From Pseudoroseomonas cervicalis (GTDB lineage: Bacteria; Pseudomonadota; Alphaproteobacteria; Acetobacterales; Acetobacteraceae): a stretch of 64,000 nt of DNA. This document shows, piece after piece, positions 40,915 through 50,094 of this stretch. Numbering within the stretch: the stretch's first letter is position 1; every line of letters begins with the position of its first letter. A model generated the notes under the pieces. It was given only the letters and a program-made list of their open reading frames with translations, searched no databases and was not told where the DNA came from. The position numbers and the translations under genes were made by a program. Where the stretch lies: NCBI RefSeq assembly GCF_030818485.1, contig NZ_JAUTAJ010000001.1, positions 56,471 through 120,470 of the forward strand. Direction: 5' to 3'.

Positions 40915-42932
40915 GCGGCGCCCGGCACCGCGCGGCGCCGGCGGAGGCCTCGCCGGCGGCGCGGCTGCAGGAGGCGCTGCGCCGGCACCGCCAGGGCGAG
41001 CTGGCGGCCGCCGCGCCGCTCTACCGCGCCCTGCTGGCGCAGAAGCCGGTGCAGGCCGATGCGCACAACCTGCTCGGCCTGCTGCTCTGCCAGCAGGGCG
41101 AGGCCGGCGCCGCCCTGAAGCTGCTGCGCCGCGCCGTGGCGCTGCGGCCGGGGGAGGCGGAGTATCACCGCAATCTCGGCCTGGCGCTGCGCGCCGCCGG
41201 CCAGCCGGAGGCGGCGCTCGCCGCCTGCCGCCGCGCCGTGGCGCTGGCGCCCGGGCGGGCGGAGAGCCAGTTCAACCTGGGCAATGCGCTGGCCGCGCTG
41301 GAGCGCCATGCGGAGGCGGCCGAGGCCTATGCCGCCGCGCTGCGCCTGCGCCCCGACTATGCCGAGGCGCGGCTGCAGCTCGGCCGCGCCTGGCTGCTGC
41401 TGGGCCGGGCCGGGGAGGCCGTGGCGGCGCTGCGCCAGGCCGCCGCCGCGCGGCCGGGCTGCGCCGTCGCCGCCTACAATCTGGGCCTCGCTTTGCTGGC
41501 GGCGGGCGAACCGGCCGCGGCCGTCACGGCGCTGCAGGCGGCGCTGCGCGACGGCGCGCCGGAGGCGCCGGCGCGGCTGCATCTCGGCCTGGCGCTGCAG
41601 GCGGAGCGGCGCTTCGCCGAGGCCGAGGCGGCGCTGCGCCGCGCCCTGGCGCTGGATCCCGCCACGCCGGAGGGCTGGTTCAGCCTCGGCCTCTGCCTGC
41701 AGCAGGGCAGCCCGCCCGAGGCGGTGCTGGAGGAGGCCGCTGCCGCCTTCGCCCGCGCCGTGGCGCTGCGCCCGGGCCAGGCCGATGCCTGGTTCAACCT
41801 GGCCCTGCTGCGCCGCCGCCTGGGCCAGGGCGAGGCGGCGCTGGACGCGCTGCGCCAGGCGGTCGCGCTGCGGCCGCAGGATGTCGGCGCGGTGACCGAG
41901 CTGGCCAATCTGCTGACCGAGGAAGGCTGGCACGAGGCGGCGCTGGAGATGGCGCGCCGCGCCGCCGCGCTGGCGCCCGGGGATGCGGCGAGCTGGACCA
42001 ATCTCGGCCGCACCCTGCTGACGCTCGGCCATTACGCCGAGGGCTGGGACGCCTATGCCCGCCGACTGCGCGAGCCCGACCATGTCGACCGTTCGCACGG
42101 CCTGCCGGAATGGCAGGGCGAGGCGCTGCCCGAGGGCGAGCGCGTGCTGGTCTGGCGCGAGCAGGGGGTGGGCGACGAGGTGATGTTCGCCTCCATCCTG
42201 CCGCAGCTCCTGGCCGAAGGGCGGAAGCTGCTGCTGCTCTGCCACCCGCGGCTCTGGGGCGCCTTCGGCCGCGCCTTTCCGGAGCTGACGCTGCTGGCCG
42301 AGGGCCCGCCGCCGCCCGGCGTCACCCGGCAGATCTCGGTGGCCGGGCTGGCGCGGCTGTTCCGCCGCCGGGAGGCGGATTTCGCGGCGCAGCGCCCCTA
42401 TCTCTCGGCCGAGCCCGGGCTGCGCGCCCTGCTGCGCCGCCGCTACGAAACCGCGGGCGGGGCGCGGCTGCTCGGCCTGTCCTGGCGCAGCACCCATCCG
42501 GTGAGCGGCGCGGCGCGCTCGGTGCCGCTGGCCGCCCTGGCCGCGCTGGCGCGGCGGGGCTGGCGGCTGGTCAGCCTGCAATATGGCGAGGCCGATGCGC
42601 TGCGGGCCGAGGCGGAGGCCGCCGGTCTCGAGCTGCTGGTGGACGACAAGGTGGATGCGCGGGAGAGCCTGGAGCTCGGCCTGGCGCAGATCGCCGCCAT
42701 GGACCATGTCGTCAGCATCGACAATTCGGCGGCGCATTTCGCCGGCGCGCTGGGCCTGCCCTGCGAGCTGCTGCTGCCGCCGGTGGCCGAATGGCGCTGG
42801 CAGGCCGCGCGCAGCGACAGCCCCTGGTATCCGAGCCTGCGCCTGTGGCGCCGCGCCGCCGGCGAGGATTGGGCGGCGCCGGTCGCGCGGCTGGCCGCGG
42901 CGCTGCCTGGCGCCGGACGCGAAATCTCGTGA
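40911..42932 (+). CDS. TPR-glycosyltransferase, FlmG-like candidate flagellin modifier
   Basis: 673 aa. Residues about 15-375 are TPR repeats (LLGLLLCQQGEAGAALKLLR, YHRNLGLALRAAGQPEAALA and more). Residues about 390-660 form a glycosyltransferase-like domain with VWREQGVGDEVMFASILPQL and VVSIDNSAAHFAGALGLPCE, as in GT9/GT41-like enzymes. The Caulobacter flagellin glycosyltransferase FlmG has the same arrangement: TPR binding flagellin, then a transferase. The gene ends 141 bases before flagellin, which supports that role; the donor sugar is unknown. Confidence 0.85.
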   Translation: MSGARHRAAPAEASPAARLQEALRRHRQGELAAAAPLYRALLAQKPVQADAHNLLGLLLCQQGEAGAALKLLRRAVALRPGEAEYHRNLGLALRAAGQPEAALAACRRAVALAPGRAESQFNLGNALAALERHAEAAEAYAAALRLRPDYAEARLQLGRAWLLLGRAGEAVAALRQAAAARPGCAVAAYNLGLALLAAGEPAAAVTALQAALRDGAPEAPARLHLGLALQAERRFAEAEAALRRALALDPATPEGWFSLGLCLQQGSPPEAVLEEAAAAFARAVALRPGQADAWFNLALLRRRLGQGEAALDALRQAVALRPQDVGAVTELANLLTEEGWHEAALEMARRAAALAPGDAASWTNLGRTLLTLGHYAEGWDAYARRLREPDHVDRSHGLPEWQGEALPEGERVLVWREQGVGDEVMFASILPQLLAEGRKLLLLCHPRLWGAFGRAFPELTLLAEGPPPPGVTRQISVAGLARLFRRREADFAAQRPYLSAEPGLRALLRRRYETAGGARLLGLSWRSTHPVSGAARSVPLAALAALARRGWRLVSLQYGEADALRAEAEAAGLELLVDDKVDARESLELGLAQIAAMDHVVSIDNSAAHFAGALGLPCELLLPPVAEWRWQAARSDSPWYPSLRLWRRAAGEDWAAPVARLAAALPGAGREIS

Positions 42933-42973
42933 TCCGCGACACAGATGATTCTTGTGGCCGGATTTCGCAGAAT

Positions 42974-42982
42974 GCTAGAAAC
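42974..42982 (+). promoter_or_regulatory. Candidate fliC promoter element
   Basis: GCTAGAAAC, 92 bases before the flagellin ATG and just after TTTCGCAGAAT. Similar strings are GCTAAAAAC (18140, fliF side) and GCTAAACAG (24008, motB side). No sigma-54 GG-N10-GC spacing is present here. Weak evidence. Confidence 0.3.
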
Positions 42983-43073
42983 GCTCGTCGCCGCCGCCCC
43001 CAAGGGGCCGTGCCGCCGATAGCCGCGTCAGAAGGCGCTTCCCAGAGAACCGGAACCCTCGAAGGGCGCAATC

Positions 43074-44831
43074 ATGGTCAGCTCGATCCTCACCAACAAC
43101 GGCGCGATGACGGCGCTGCAGTCGCTGAAGGCGACCCAGAAGAACCTGCTGCAGACGCAGAACCGCATTTCCACCGGCCTCAAGGTCTCCACCGCCAAGG
43201 ACAACGCCGCCACCTGGGCGGTCGCCACCTCGATGCGGTCGGACATCGCCAACTACAAGCAGGTCAGCGAGAATCTCTCGGTCTCCTCCTCCATCCTGTC
43301 GACGGCCGAGGCGGCGGCGACCACCATCGCCGACCTGGTGAAGCAGGTGCGCACCAAGGTCACCTCGGCGCAGAACCCGGCGGTGGACAAGCAGCAGGTG
43401 CAGGCGGATATCGACGCCCTGCTGGCGCAGATCAACACCACGGCGCAGGCCGCCTCCTTCAAGGGCGTGAACCTGGTCAATTCCAGCGGCTCACAGCGCG
43501 TGCTGACCTCGGTGAACGCCGTCGACGGCGTCTCCACCGCGGCCTATACCGCGCTGAACAAGCAGAACCTGACGGTGGCCGAAGGCTCCATGCTGGAGAG
43601 CCTGAAGGATCTGACGGTGCTCTCCCGCGCCGACCAGACCTTCGTCAACACCAATGACGGCACCAAGAAGCTGCAGCTGACGGTCGGTGCGACGGGCACC
43701 AACCTGAACAATGGCAATGAGGTCGACTTCAAATATGTCGACTCGACCGGCACGCAGCGCACGCTGAAGGTGAAGCTGACCAAGGATATCAACGATATCC
43801 AGACCCTGGTCGACTATCTGAACGCCGATTCCGGCTTCAGCGCCCTGTTCCGCGCCGACCGCCTGAACACCTCGGGCTCGACGCTGGACACCGACACGCT
43901 GACCATCAGCGCCAAGAACCGCGATGTGGTCGAGTATTTCGGCAACATCAACAGCACCACCAAGGTGGTGAACTACTCGGCGATCGTCACGGTGGCCGCC
44001 GGCACCGGCTCGGCCGGCAGCTTCGACGCGGCGACCACCGCCTCGACCTCGCTGAGCGCCGATATGCGCCGCCTCGATGTCAGCTTCGTCGACCGCCCGC
44101 TGCAGCTCGGCGACACTTTCGAGATCAAGGTCGGCTCCAGCCTCGACCAGGACGACGCCACCACGCAGTTCCGCTATGTGCTGAAGGTGGTCGACGGCGC
44201 CTACAACACCGGCGACCTGCTGGTGGGCGACAGCGCCTACAGCAATGTCGACAATGTCTATGTCATCGCGGTCGCCGCCAGCCAGGTGACCAACGCCAAT
44301 GTCACCGGCAAGGACATCGCGACCGAGCTGCAGACGGCGCTGACCACCGGCTCGACCAATGTCGCGGCGACCGCCGAGGGCATGGGCGGCGCCACGGCCG
44401 ACTTCGTCTCCGCCGATGACTATCTGGCGGCGCCGGAAGCCACGGCGGGCACCGATTTCGGTGTCTATGTCGACAGCACCACCGGCAAGATGTCGATCAT
44501 CAGCGACAGCATCACCGGCGACGAGCTCTACTACTTCAACTCCTCGCTGACCGACTACCAGACGCTGCTCGGCAAGATCGACAGCGCGACCAGCACGGTG
44601 AACAACGCCGCCGCCGCCTTCGGCACGGTGGGCACGCGCATCGACATCCAGAAGGACTTCCTGGACAAGCTGGTCGACACGCTGACCACCGGCCTCGGCG
44701 CGCTGGTCGATGCCGACATGTCGGAAGAGGCGGCGCGGCTGCAGGCGCTGCAGGTGCAGGAGCAGCTCGGCACCCAGGCGCTCTCCATCGCCAACCAGGC
44801 GCCGCAGAGCATCCTGTCGCTGTTCCGCTGA
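43074..44831 (+). CDS. fliC: Flagellin
   Basis: Filament subunit. 585 aa. Conserved N domain at about 1-140 (MVSSILTNNGAMTALQSLKA, TGLKVSTAKDNAATWAVATS) and C domain from about 500 (GTRIDIQKDFLDKLVDTLTT, ALQVQEQLGTQALSIANQAP). The middle 350 residues are Ser/Thr/Asp-rich and variable, offering many sites for O-glycosylation. Only flagellin gene in the window. Confidence 0.98.
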   Translation: MVSSILTNNGAMTALQSLKATQKNLLQTQNRISTGLKVSTAKDNAATWAVATSMRSDIANYKQVSENLSVSSSILSTAEAAATTIADLVKQVRTKVTSAQNPAVDKQQVQADIDALLAQINTTAQAASFKGVNLVNSSGSQRVLTSVNAVDGVSTAAYTALNKQNLTVAEGSMLESLKDLTVLSRADQTFVNTNDGTKKLQLTVGATGTNLNNGNEVDFKYVDSTGTQRTLKVKLTKDINDIQTLVDYLNADSGFSALFRADRLNTSGSTLDTDTLTISAKNRDVVEYFGNINSTTKVVNYSAIVTVAAGTGSAGSFDAATTASTSLSADMRRLDVSFVDRPLQLGDTFEIKVGSSLDQDDATTQFRYVLKVVDGAYNTGDLLVGDSAYSNVDNVYVIAVAASQVTNANVTGKDIATELQTALTTGSTNVAATAEGMGGATADFVSADDYLAAPEATAGTDFGVYVDSTTGKMSIISDSITGDELYYFNSSLTDYQTLLGKIDSATSTVNNAAAAFGTVGTRIDIQKDFLDKLVDTLTTGLGALVDADMSEEAARLQALQVQEQLGTQALSIANQAPQSILSLFR

Positions 44832-44837
44832 GCCCGT

Positions 44838-44861
44838 GGGGCGCGGCCGGTGCCGCGCCCC
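44838..44861 (+). terminator. Hairpin after fliC
   Basis: Perfect 10-bp stem GGGGCGCGGC / GCCGCGCCCC with loop CGGT, seven bases after the flagellin stop. The T run is poor, so it may protect the mRNA rather than terminate. Confidence 0.55.
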
Positions 44862-44974
44862 GCTTGCCCTGAGGGGCGGAAGGCCGTGCGGCGGGGTTCG
44901 CCTCCGCCGCGCCGCCATCGCCGCCCCTCTGTGCCCTGCCAGCCCCGGCCTGCGCGTGACCGAGGAAGAATCCG

Positions 44975-45400
44975 ATGCTGACCGCTGCCCCCGACGGCGC
45001 ATTGCAAGCGCCTTTGCACCGCCCGCGCGGCGCCGCGACGGCCTACGGGTCGGTCATACGCGGCACCGAGGATCCGCGCGACATCGAGTATCGTGTGCTG
45101 GCGCGCGCCACCTCGCTGCTGGAAGCGGCGCAGCGTCCCGGCGCCGGCCCCGCCGCCCTGCCCGAGGCGATCCATGAGAACCGCATGGTCTGGACCGCCT
45201 TCGCCGCCGACCTCGCGACCGAGGACAATGGCTGGGACATGGTGACCAAGGGGCGGCTGCTCTCCCTCGCCCGCTGGGTCTTCGCCGAAAGCCAGCGCGT
45301 GCTGCGCGATGGCCGCAGCCCGCAGGCCCTGTGCGATGTCAACCGCGCCGTGATGGCCGGGCTGCGGCCCGCCACGGCCCAGGCCGCGGAGCCCGGCTGA
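44975..45400 (+). CDS. flaF: Flagellar biosynthesis regulator FlaF
   Basis: Positive regulator of flagellin synthesis in alphaproteobacteria, acting with FlbT. 141 aa with the family core IRGTEDPRDIEYRVLARATS, ENRMVWTAFAADLATEDNGW and LLSLARWVFAESQRVLRDG. Next to fliC and flbT as usual. Confidence 0.95.
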   Translation: MLTAAPDGALQAPLHRPRGAATAYGSVIRGTEDPRDIEYRVLARATSLLEAAQRPGAGPAALPEAIHENRMVWTAFAADLATEDNGWDMVTKGRLLSLARWVFAESQRVLRDGRSPQALCDVNRAVMAGLRPATAQAAEPG

Positions 45401-45401
45401 G

Positions 45402-45896
45402 ATGTCGCTGATCCTGAAGCTCGCCCCCGGCGAGAGGCTGTTCATCAATGGCGCCGTCGTCACCAATGGCGACCGCCGCGCCTATCTGATGGTCGAGACC
45501 AAGGCGCAGATCGTGCGCGAGAAGGATGTCCTGCTGCCCGAGGATGTCAGCACGCCGGTGCGCCGCGCCTATTTCGCCGCGCAGAATGTGCTGCTGAACG
45601 CGCAATCCTCGCTGGGCAGCATCGATGCCTTCCTGGAGCAGATCGCCAGCCTGCGCAGCGTCTTCCTCAAGCCCGAGCATGTGACGCTGCTGGACGAGGC
45701 GGAGCAGCAGATGCGCCAGGGCAACACCTACCGGGCGCTGGCCGCGCTGCGCGACCTGGTGCTGTATGAATCGGCATTGCTCGAGCTCGATCCGCCGCCC
45801 CGCTTCCGTCGCGATGCCGCGCTGCGGCCGATGCCGCCCGTGCCGCCGGGCGAGGCCCGGCTGAGGCACACGCCGGATGATGTGAAAGCCCCGTGA
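45402..45896 (+). CDS. flbT: Flagellin mRNA regulator FlbT
   Basis: Post-transcriptional regulator that binds flagellin mRNA in Caulobacter. 164 aa. Family core: MSLILKLAPGERLFINGAVV, FLEQIASLRSVFLKPEHVTL and YRALAALRDLVLYESALL. One base separates its ATG from the flaF stop codon. Confidence 0.96.
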   Translation: MSLILKLAPGERLFINGAVVTNGDRRAYLMVETKAQIVREKDVLLPEDVSTPVRRAYFAAQNVLLNAQSSLGSIDAFLEQIASLRSVFLKPEHVTLLDEAEQQMRQGNTYRALAALRDLVLYESALLELDPPPRFRRDAALRPMPPVPPGEARLRHTPDDVKAP

Positions 45897-45982
45897 TCAG
45901 CCTAGCATAAGGCCGGATGGGAGAAGCCCAGAACGACCGAGATCAAAGACCCGGTTCAACGCCGAAGACAGGAGCATCTGCC

Positions 45983-46300
45983 ATGATCGAAGCCACCCAG
46001 GCGGTGAAGAAGCAGGCGACGCCGCCGGAGCCCACCACCAAGGGCCTGCCGCGGGTCGAGAGCGAGGAGCGCGAAAGCCCCTCCGCCACGCCGAGCCCCA
46101 GCGAGGTGCAGGTGGCCGAGCGGCAGAAGCAGGTCACGGCCGCCGGGCCGAGCTTCGATGTGCGCCTCGATGGCGACACGATGCGGCTCTATTCCGAGCT
46201 GCGCGATCCGGAGACGGATCGTGTCATCCTGCGCCTGCCGGCCGGCTACCAGCCTTCCGATGAGGAGGCAGGGGCGCCGCGTCTCTCCACCGAGGCATGA
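45983..46300 (+). CDS. FlaG-like protein
   Basis: 105 aa. A disordered charged/Pro-rich N-terminal half (KKQATPPEPTTKGLPRVES) and a C-terminal beta part FDVRLDGDTMRLYSELRDPE and TDRVILRLPAGYQPS, which follows the FlaG pattern of strand, DxxTxxVIRxxP. The start has a CAGGAG site. Position after flbT and before the DUF1217 gene fits a filament-associated role. Confidence 0.7.
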   Translation: MIEATQAVKKQATPPEPTTKGLPRVESEERESPSATPSPSEVQVAERQKQVTAAGPSFDVRLDGDTMRLYSELRDPETDRVILRLPAGYQPSDEEAGAPRLSTEA

Positions 46301-47466
46301 GCATCGCGGCCATCAGCCTCGGCATCCCGACCGGGGTGGCGGGGTGGAAGCTGCTGCAGGGCAAGGCTCCGACCGACTTCAAGGCCTTTGCCAAGGATCC
46401 TGTCCTGCAGCGCGATCTCGCCTATCTGCGCGAGAAGCTGCCGACCAAGCTGACCGCCAAGGACCTGCTGGCCGATCGCCGGCTGCAGACCATGGTGCTG
46501 AAGGCCTATGGGCTGGAGGGGCAGATCGGCTATGACGCGCTGATCCGCAAGGTGCTGGAGAGCAATCCGGACGACAGCAATTCGGTCGCCGGGCGGATGA
46601 CGGATTACCGCTACCGCCAGCTCTCGCGCGATCTGAACTATGGCGGCATCGCCGTGCCGGAGATCCCGGCCGTGCCCTCCACCACCACGCTGCAGCTGGA
46701 GGGGGTGATGGCCGGCCAGAGCTTCACCGTCGCCGGCGCCAGCTTCGCCGGGCTCACCATCGACAATGTCGATCTGCGCGGGCTGACCCGCCGGCAGGAC
46801 ATCGCCGCGGCGCTGCAGGAGGCGTTCCGCAAGGCAGATGGCGGGGCGGAGGATATCAGCGTCACCGCGCTCGGCCTGAAGCTGGTGGTCACCGATGCGC
46901 GCGGCCGCGGCAAGGGCAGTTTCAGCTTCGTCGCCGACCCCGAGAGCACGGCGCGCGCCTATCTCGTCTCCGAGACGGCGGGCAGCAAGGCGGTGCCGGG
47001 CAGCGGCGGGCCCAAGGTGGGCGACAGCGCCACCATCGATTTCATCGCCTCCCGCTACACCCAGATCCGCTTCGAGGAATCGCTCGGCGAAAGCTCGGAG
47101 ACGCTGCGCCGCGCCATCTATGCCAAGCGCATGCTGCCGCAGATCGGCAGCTGGTACAGCGTCATCGCCGACCGCAACCTGGCCGCGGTGGTGCAGAAGA
47201 CGCTCGGCCTGCCGGACAGCTTCGCCAGCCTGGATGTCGACCGGCAGAAGGCGGAGCTGGAGAAGCGCATGTCGCTGAGCGATTTCCAGGATCCGGCCAA
47301 GCTGTCCAAGCTGCTCGACCGCTATGTGGCGCAGGGCAGCGTGGAGGAGGCCAAGGCCCTGGCCAGTTCCGGCCTGGTGTCGCTGGTGCAGCCGCTGGGC
47401 TGGGGCGGCGATCGCTTCAGCGGCGCCAGCGTGGCGGCCCTGCTTTCGCTGACCGGCCGCGGCTGA
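46297..47466 (+). CDS. DUF1217-family flagellar protein
   Basis: 389 aa. N-terminal GWKLLQGKAPTDFKAFAKDP with LRERLxxKLxxxDL-type repeats, and a C-terminal half with YTQIRFEESLGESSETLRRA, ALYFxxM-like AIYAKRMLPQI and LPDSFASLDVDRQKAELEKR. This is the DUF1217 pattern found in alphaproteobacterial flagellar clusters. Between the halves (about 125-235) is an inserted beta-rich domain with LEGVMAGQSFTVAGASFAG. Start overlaps the FlaG-like stop. Confidence 0.85.
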   Translation: MSIAAISLGIPTGVAGWKLLQGKAPTDFKAFAKDPVLQRDLAYLREKLPTKLTAKDLLADRRLQTMVLKAYGLEGQIGYDALIRKVLESNPDDSNSVAGRMTDYRYRQLSRDLNYGGIAVPEIPAVPSTTTLQLEGVMAGQSFTVAGASFAGLTIDNVDLRGLTRRQDIAAALQEAFRKADGGAEDISVTALGLKLVVTDARGRGKGSFSFVADPESTARAYLVSETAGSKAVPGSGGPKVGDSATIDFIASRYTQIRFEESLGESSETLRRAIYAKRMLPQIGSWYSVIADRNLAAVVQKTLGLPDSFASLDVDRQKAELEKRMSLSDFQDPAKLSKLLDRYVAQGSVEEAKALASSGLVSLVQPLGWGGDRFSGASVAALLSLTGRG

Positions 47467-47485
47467 GGGCTCGGGGCTCCGGGCT

Positions 47486-47502
47486 CCGGGCGCCACGCCC
47501 GG
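47486..47502 (+). terminator. Probable terminator of the flagellin run
   Basis: Stem CCGGGCG / CGCCCGG with loop CCA, followed by GGCCGCTTTTCG, 19 bases after the DUF1217 stop. Confidence 0.55.
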
Positions 47503-47670
47503 GGCCGCTTTTCGCGACCGCCATGCGAAAGACCGCCCTGCGGCCAGGCCGGGGCGGTTCTGTGTGCTGGTCTTTCGGGGAGGGGGCGGGGCCAGGCTGG
47601 CCGCGCCCCCTCTCCGGAGCCGGGCGGCGGCCGGGAGGCGCCCCGGCCGCCGCGCCGAGGCGGCCCTGCC

Positions 47671-48090
47671 TCAGCTGTGGATGAGGCGGGTGATCACCAC
47701 ATCCTTCAGCCCTTCCTCCTGCACCTGGGCCAGGCTGTCATAGAGGCTGTCGCGCAGCTGGGCGGGATCGACGCGGCCCTGGCGCAGCTCCTGCCGCTCC
47801 GACATCGCCATCAGCCGGCGCAGCACCGCCTGCTTCAGCCGCGGCGACAGGTCGCGGAAGGACTGGGTCTGGTCCGACTTCGTCTCCAGCGTCACCGACA
47901 CGACCACATAGGCCATGCGCCGGTTGGTGCCGGGCAGGTTCACGGTGAAATCGCCGAGCGCCAGGAATTCGAACTCCTTCCGCGGCGCGGCCTCGGCCGC
48001 ATAGGCGGGGGCCAGCGGGGCGGCGAGGGAGGGCAGCATCGCCAGCGCGGCAAGGGCACCCAGCAGGGGACGGCGAAGGGAGAAGGACAT
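47671..48090 (-). CDS. FliL-like protein with signal peptide
   Basis: 139 aa. Signal peptide (RRPLLGALAALAMLPSLAAP ... AYA) instead of a membrane anchor, then a FliL-type domain: FLALGDFTVNLPGTNRRMAY, VVVSVTLETKSDQTQSFRDL and the closing EEGLKDVVITRLIHS. A second FliL paralogue besides 17518. Start at 48090; an in-frame TTG at 48129 lies in the upstream box. Confidence 0.8.
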   Translation of the reverse strand: MSFSLRRPLLGALAALAMLPSLAAPLAPAYAAEAAPRKEFEFLALGDFTVNLPGTNRRMAYVVVSVTLETKSDQTQSFRDLSPRLKQAVLRRLMAMSERQELRQGRVDPAQLRDSLYDSLAQVQEEGLKDVVITRLIHS

Positions 48091-48120
48091 CCAGCGGCCT
48101 CGAATGTTGCGATGCACCCT

Positions 48121-48129
48121 ATTTCGCAA
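48121..48129 (-). promoter_or_regulatory. Variant box upstream of the FliL-like gene
   Basis: TTGCGAAAT on the minus strand, 31 bases before the ATG at 48090. A TTGACG lies 17 bases before GAAATA, so here the box could overlap a sigma-70-like -10 element. Confidence 0.35.
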
Positions 48130-48224
48130 AAGGGACGTCTCGCGTCAACGCCAATGTTCCAAATTTTGTGACGAGCCCTCGCAGAAAATTGTGTGTCTGA
48201 GGCACTGAAATCCTTACCGCATTC

Positions 48225-49325
48225 TCAATGCGGTCGGGCAGGGCCGGCCGGGCGTGTCGCCTTGCGCCCCTGCTGCGCCCAGACGATGCCGATGATTTTC
48301 GCAACCGCCTCGAAATGCGCCGGCGGGATCACCTGCCCCACCTCCACCGAGGCATGCAGCGCCCGCGCCAGGGCCCGGTCCTCCATCACCGCGACGCCGG
48401 CGCCCTGGGCGATGGCGCGGATGCGCAGCGCCATGCGGTCCACCCCCTTGGCGACGCAGACCGGCGCCACATCCTTGCCGCGCTCATAGCGCAGCGCGAC
48501 GGCGAAATGCGTCGGGTTGGTGATGACCACCGTGGCACCCGGCACATCGGCCATCATGCGCCGCTGCGAGAGCTGCTTGCGCTTGCGCTTCAGCGCCGCC
48601 TTCACATGCGGATCGCCATCGGTGGAGCGCATCTCCTCGCGCATCTCCTGATGCGTCATGCGCTGGCGGCGCGCATAGTCGAAGCGCTGGAAGGCGATGT
48701 CGATCACCGCCACCCCGGCGGCCACCAGGGTGATGGCCAGCAGCATGCCGGAAAGCGCGCGCAGCACCAGCACCGGGAAGGCCGCGGCGTCGAGCGCCGC
48801 CAGCTGCGCGCTGCCCTCCAGCAGCGGCGCGGCGACAAGCCAGCAGGCGGCGGCGACCGTCAGCGCCTTGGCCACGCCCTTGGCGAATTCGAACAGCCCC
48901 TTCAGCCCGAACATCCGGCGGAAGCCCGAGATCAGCGACAGATGGGACAGCTTCGGCTCCAGCCGCTGCGGCGCCAGCACGACATTGTTCTGCAGCAGAT
49001 GCGGCAGCAGGCTGCCGGCCAGCAGCAGGCCGAAGACCGGCAGCAGCACCAGGGCCAGCGCCTCGAACACCGCCTGCGCGGCCTGGCGATGCCCGGCGCC
49101 GGTGAGGTCGAGAAACGCCTCCGGCTGCTCGATCAGCGGCAGCAGCACGGTCGCGAAGCGCTGGCCGATCAGCCCGCCGCCCAGCCAGAGCAGCAGCAGC
49201 GTCGCGAAATACAGGCCGAAGCTCGACCCCTCGCGCGACATCGGCAGGTCGCCGCGCTCGCGCGCCTGCTGCAGCTTGCGGGGCGAGGCGTCGAGGGTTT
49301 TTTCCTGGCCGGTCTCCTCGGCCAT
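48225..49325 (-). CDS. flhB: Flagellar export switch protein FlhB
   Basis: Export-gate component that switches substrate class. 366 aa. N-terminal GQEKTLDASPRKLQQARERG, four membrane helices, the linker DYARRQRMTHQEMREEMRST and the autocleavage motif NPTH at residues 270-273 (VVITNPTHFAVALRY). Four bases after fliR. Confidence 0.98.
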   Translation of the reverse strand: MAEETGQEKTLDASPRKLQQARERGDLPMSREGSSFGLYFATLLLLWLGGGLIGQRFATVLLPLIEQPEAFLDLTGAGHRQAAQAVFEALALVLLPVFGLLLAGSLLPHLLQNNVVLAPQRLEPKLSHLSLISGFRRMFGLKGLFEFAKGVAKALTVAAACWLVAAPLLEGSAQLAALDAAAFPVLVLRALSGMLLAITLVAAGVAVIDIAFQRFDYARRQRMTHQEMREEMRSTDGDPHVKAALKRKRKQLSQRRMMADVPGATVVITNPTHFAVALRYERGKDVAPVCVAKGVDRMALRIRAIAQGAGVAVMEDRALARALHASVEVGQVIPPAHFEAVAKIIGIVWAQQGRKATRPAGPARPH

Positions 49326-49328
49326 GGC

Positions 49329-50090
49329 TCAGCGGCTCAGCTGGAAGACGTCGGAATAGGCGCTCAGCACCTCGCCCAGCAGGGTCGGCGCCGCCTGGGC
49401 CAGCAGCGACAGGCCGGTCAGCAGAATGGCCGGCGCGCCGATCAGGAAGACCGGCATGGCCGGCAGGGCGCGGTTGATGCCGGCCAGCGCCGCGTTGAAC
49501 AGCACGGAGAGCACCAGGAAGGGCATGCTGAGCTGCATCGCCAGGCGGAAGGCGCCGGTGGTCAGCTCGGTCACCGCGCGGGCGCTGGCCGCCGCCGGCA
49601 GGGGCTCGCCCAGCGGCAGCAGCCGGTAGCTGTCGGCCAGCGCGCGCAGCCCGCTATGGTGGCCATCCATGGCGAAGAGGGCCACCAGCACCGCGGCATA
49701 GAGCATGGAGCCGAGGATCGCCGCATTGTCGGCGCCGATGCCGAAGGCGAAGGCGTTGCTGATGCCGATGCATTGGCCGATGATCTGCCCCGCCACATGC
49801 ACCGCCGAGAGCAGCAGCCGCGACAGCGTGCCGAGGAAGGCGCCCGCCGCCACCTCCAGCGCCAGCGCCGCCACCATGCCGAAGGCGCCGGGCGGCGCCG
49901 GGGCGGGGCCGGCCAGCGGCGCCAGGCAGAGCGCGATCATCAGCGCCGCCAGGATGCGGATGCGCCCCGGCAGCGTCATCTCGCCGAAGCCCGGCAGCAG
50001 CAGCAGCGCCGCCGAGACCCGGCCGAAGACCAGCAGCAGCCGGTAGAGCTCGGAGGAGAGCCAGGCCTCGAGATGCAGCGCCGCCTGCAT
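49329..50090 (-). CDS. fliR: Flagellar export gate protein FliR
   Basis: Export-gate core protein. 253 aa with about six hydrophobic segments (LLLVFGRVSAALLLLPGFGE, AALMIALCLAPLAG, AGAFLGTLSRLLLSAVHVAG, ALFAMDGHHSG). Start MQAALHLEAW follows the flhA stop by four bases; the frame is open slightly further. Confidence 0.95.
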   Translation of the reverse strand: MQAALHLEAWLSSELYRLLLVFGRVSAALLLLPGFGEMTLPGRIRILAALMIALCLAPLAGPAPAPPGAFGMVAALALEVAAGAFLGTLSRLLLSAVHVAGQIIGQCIGISNAFAFGIGADNAAILGSMLYAAVLVALFAMDGHHSGLRALADSYRLLPLGEPLPAAASARAVTELTTGAFRLAMQLSMPFLVLSVLFNAALAGINRALPAMPVFLIGAPAILLTGLSLLAQAAPTLLGEVLSAYSDVFQLSR

Positions 50091-50094
50091 GGGC

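Noticed and set aside
42962..42982. Sigma-54 promoter for fliC
   Set aside because: The GG and GC elements are 9 bases apart, not the 10 required, and the motA and flgB boxes also fail this spacing.
48293..48302. Extra TTGCGAAAAT box
   Set aside because: Lies inside flhB, where it encodes conserved VAKIIG residues, so it is explained by coding.
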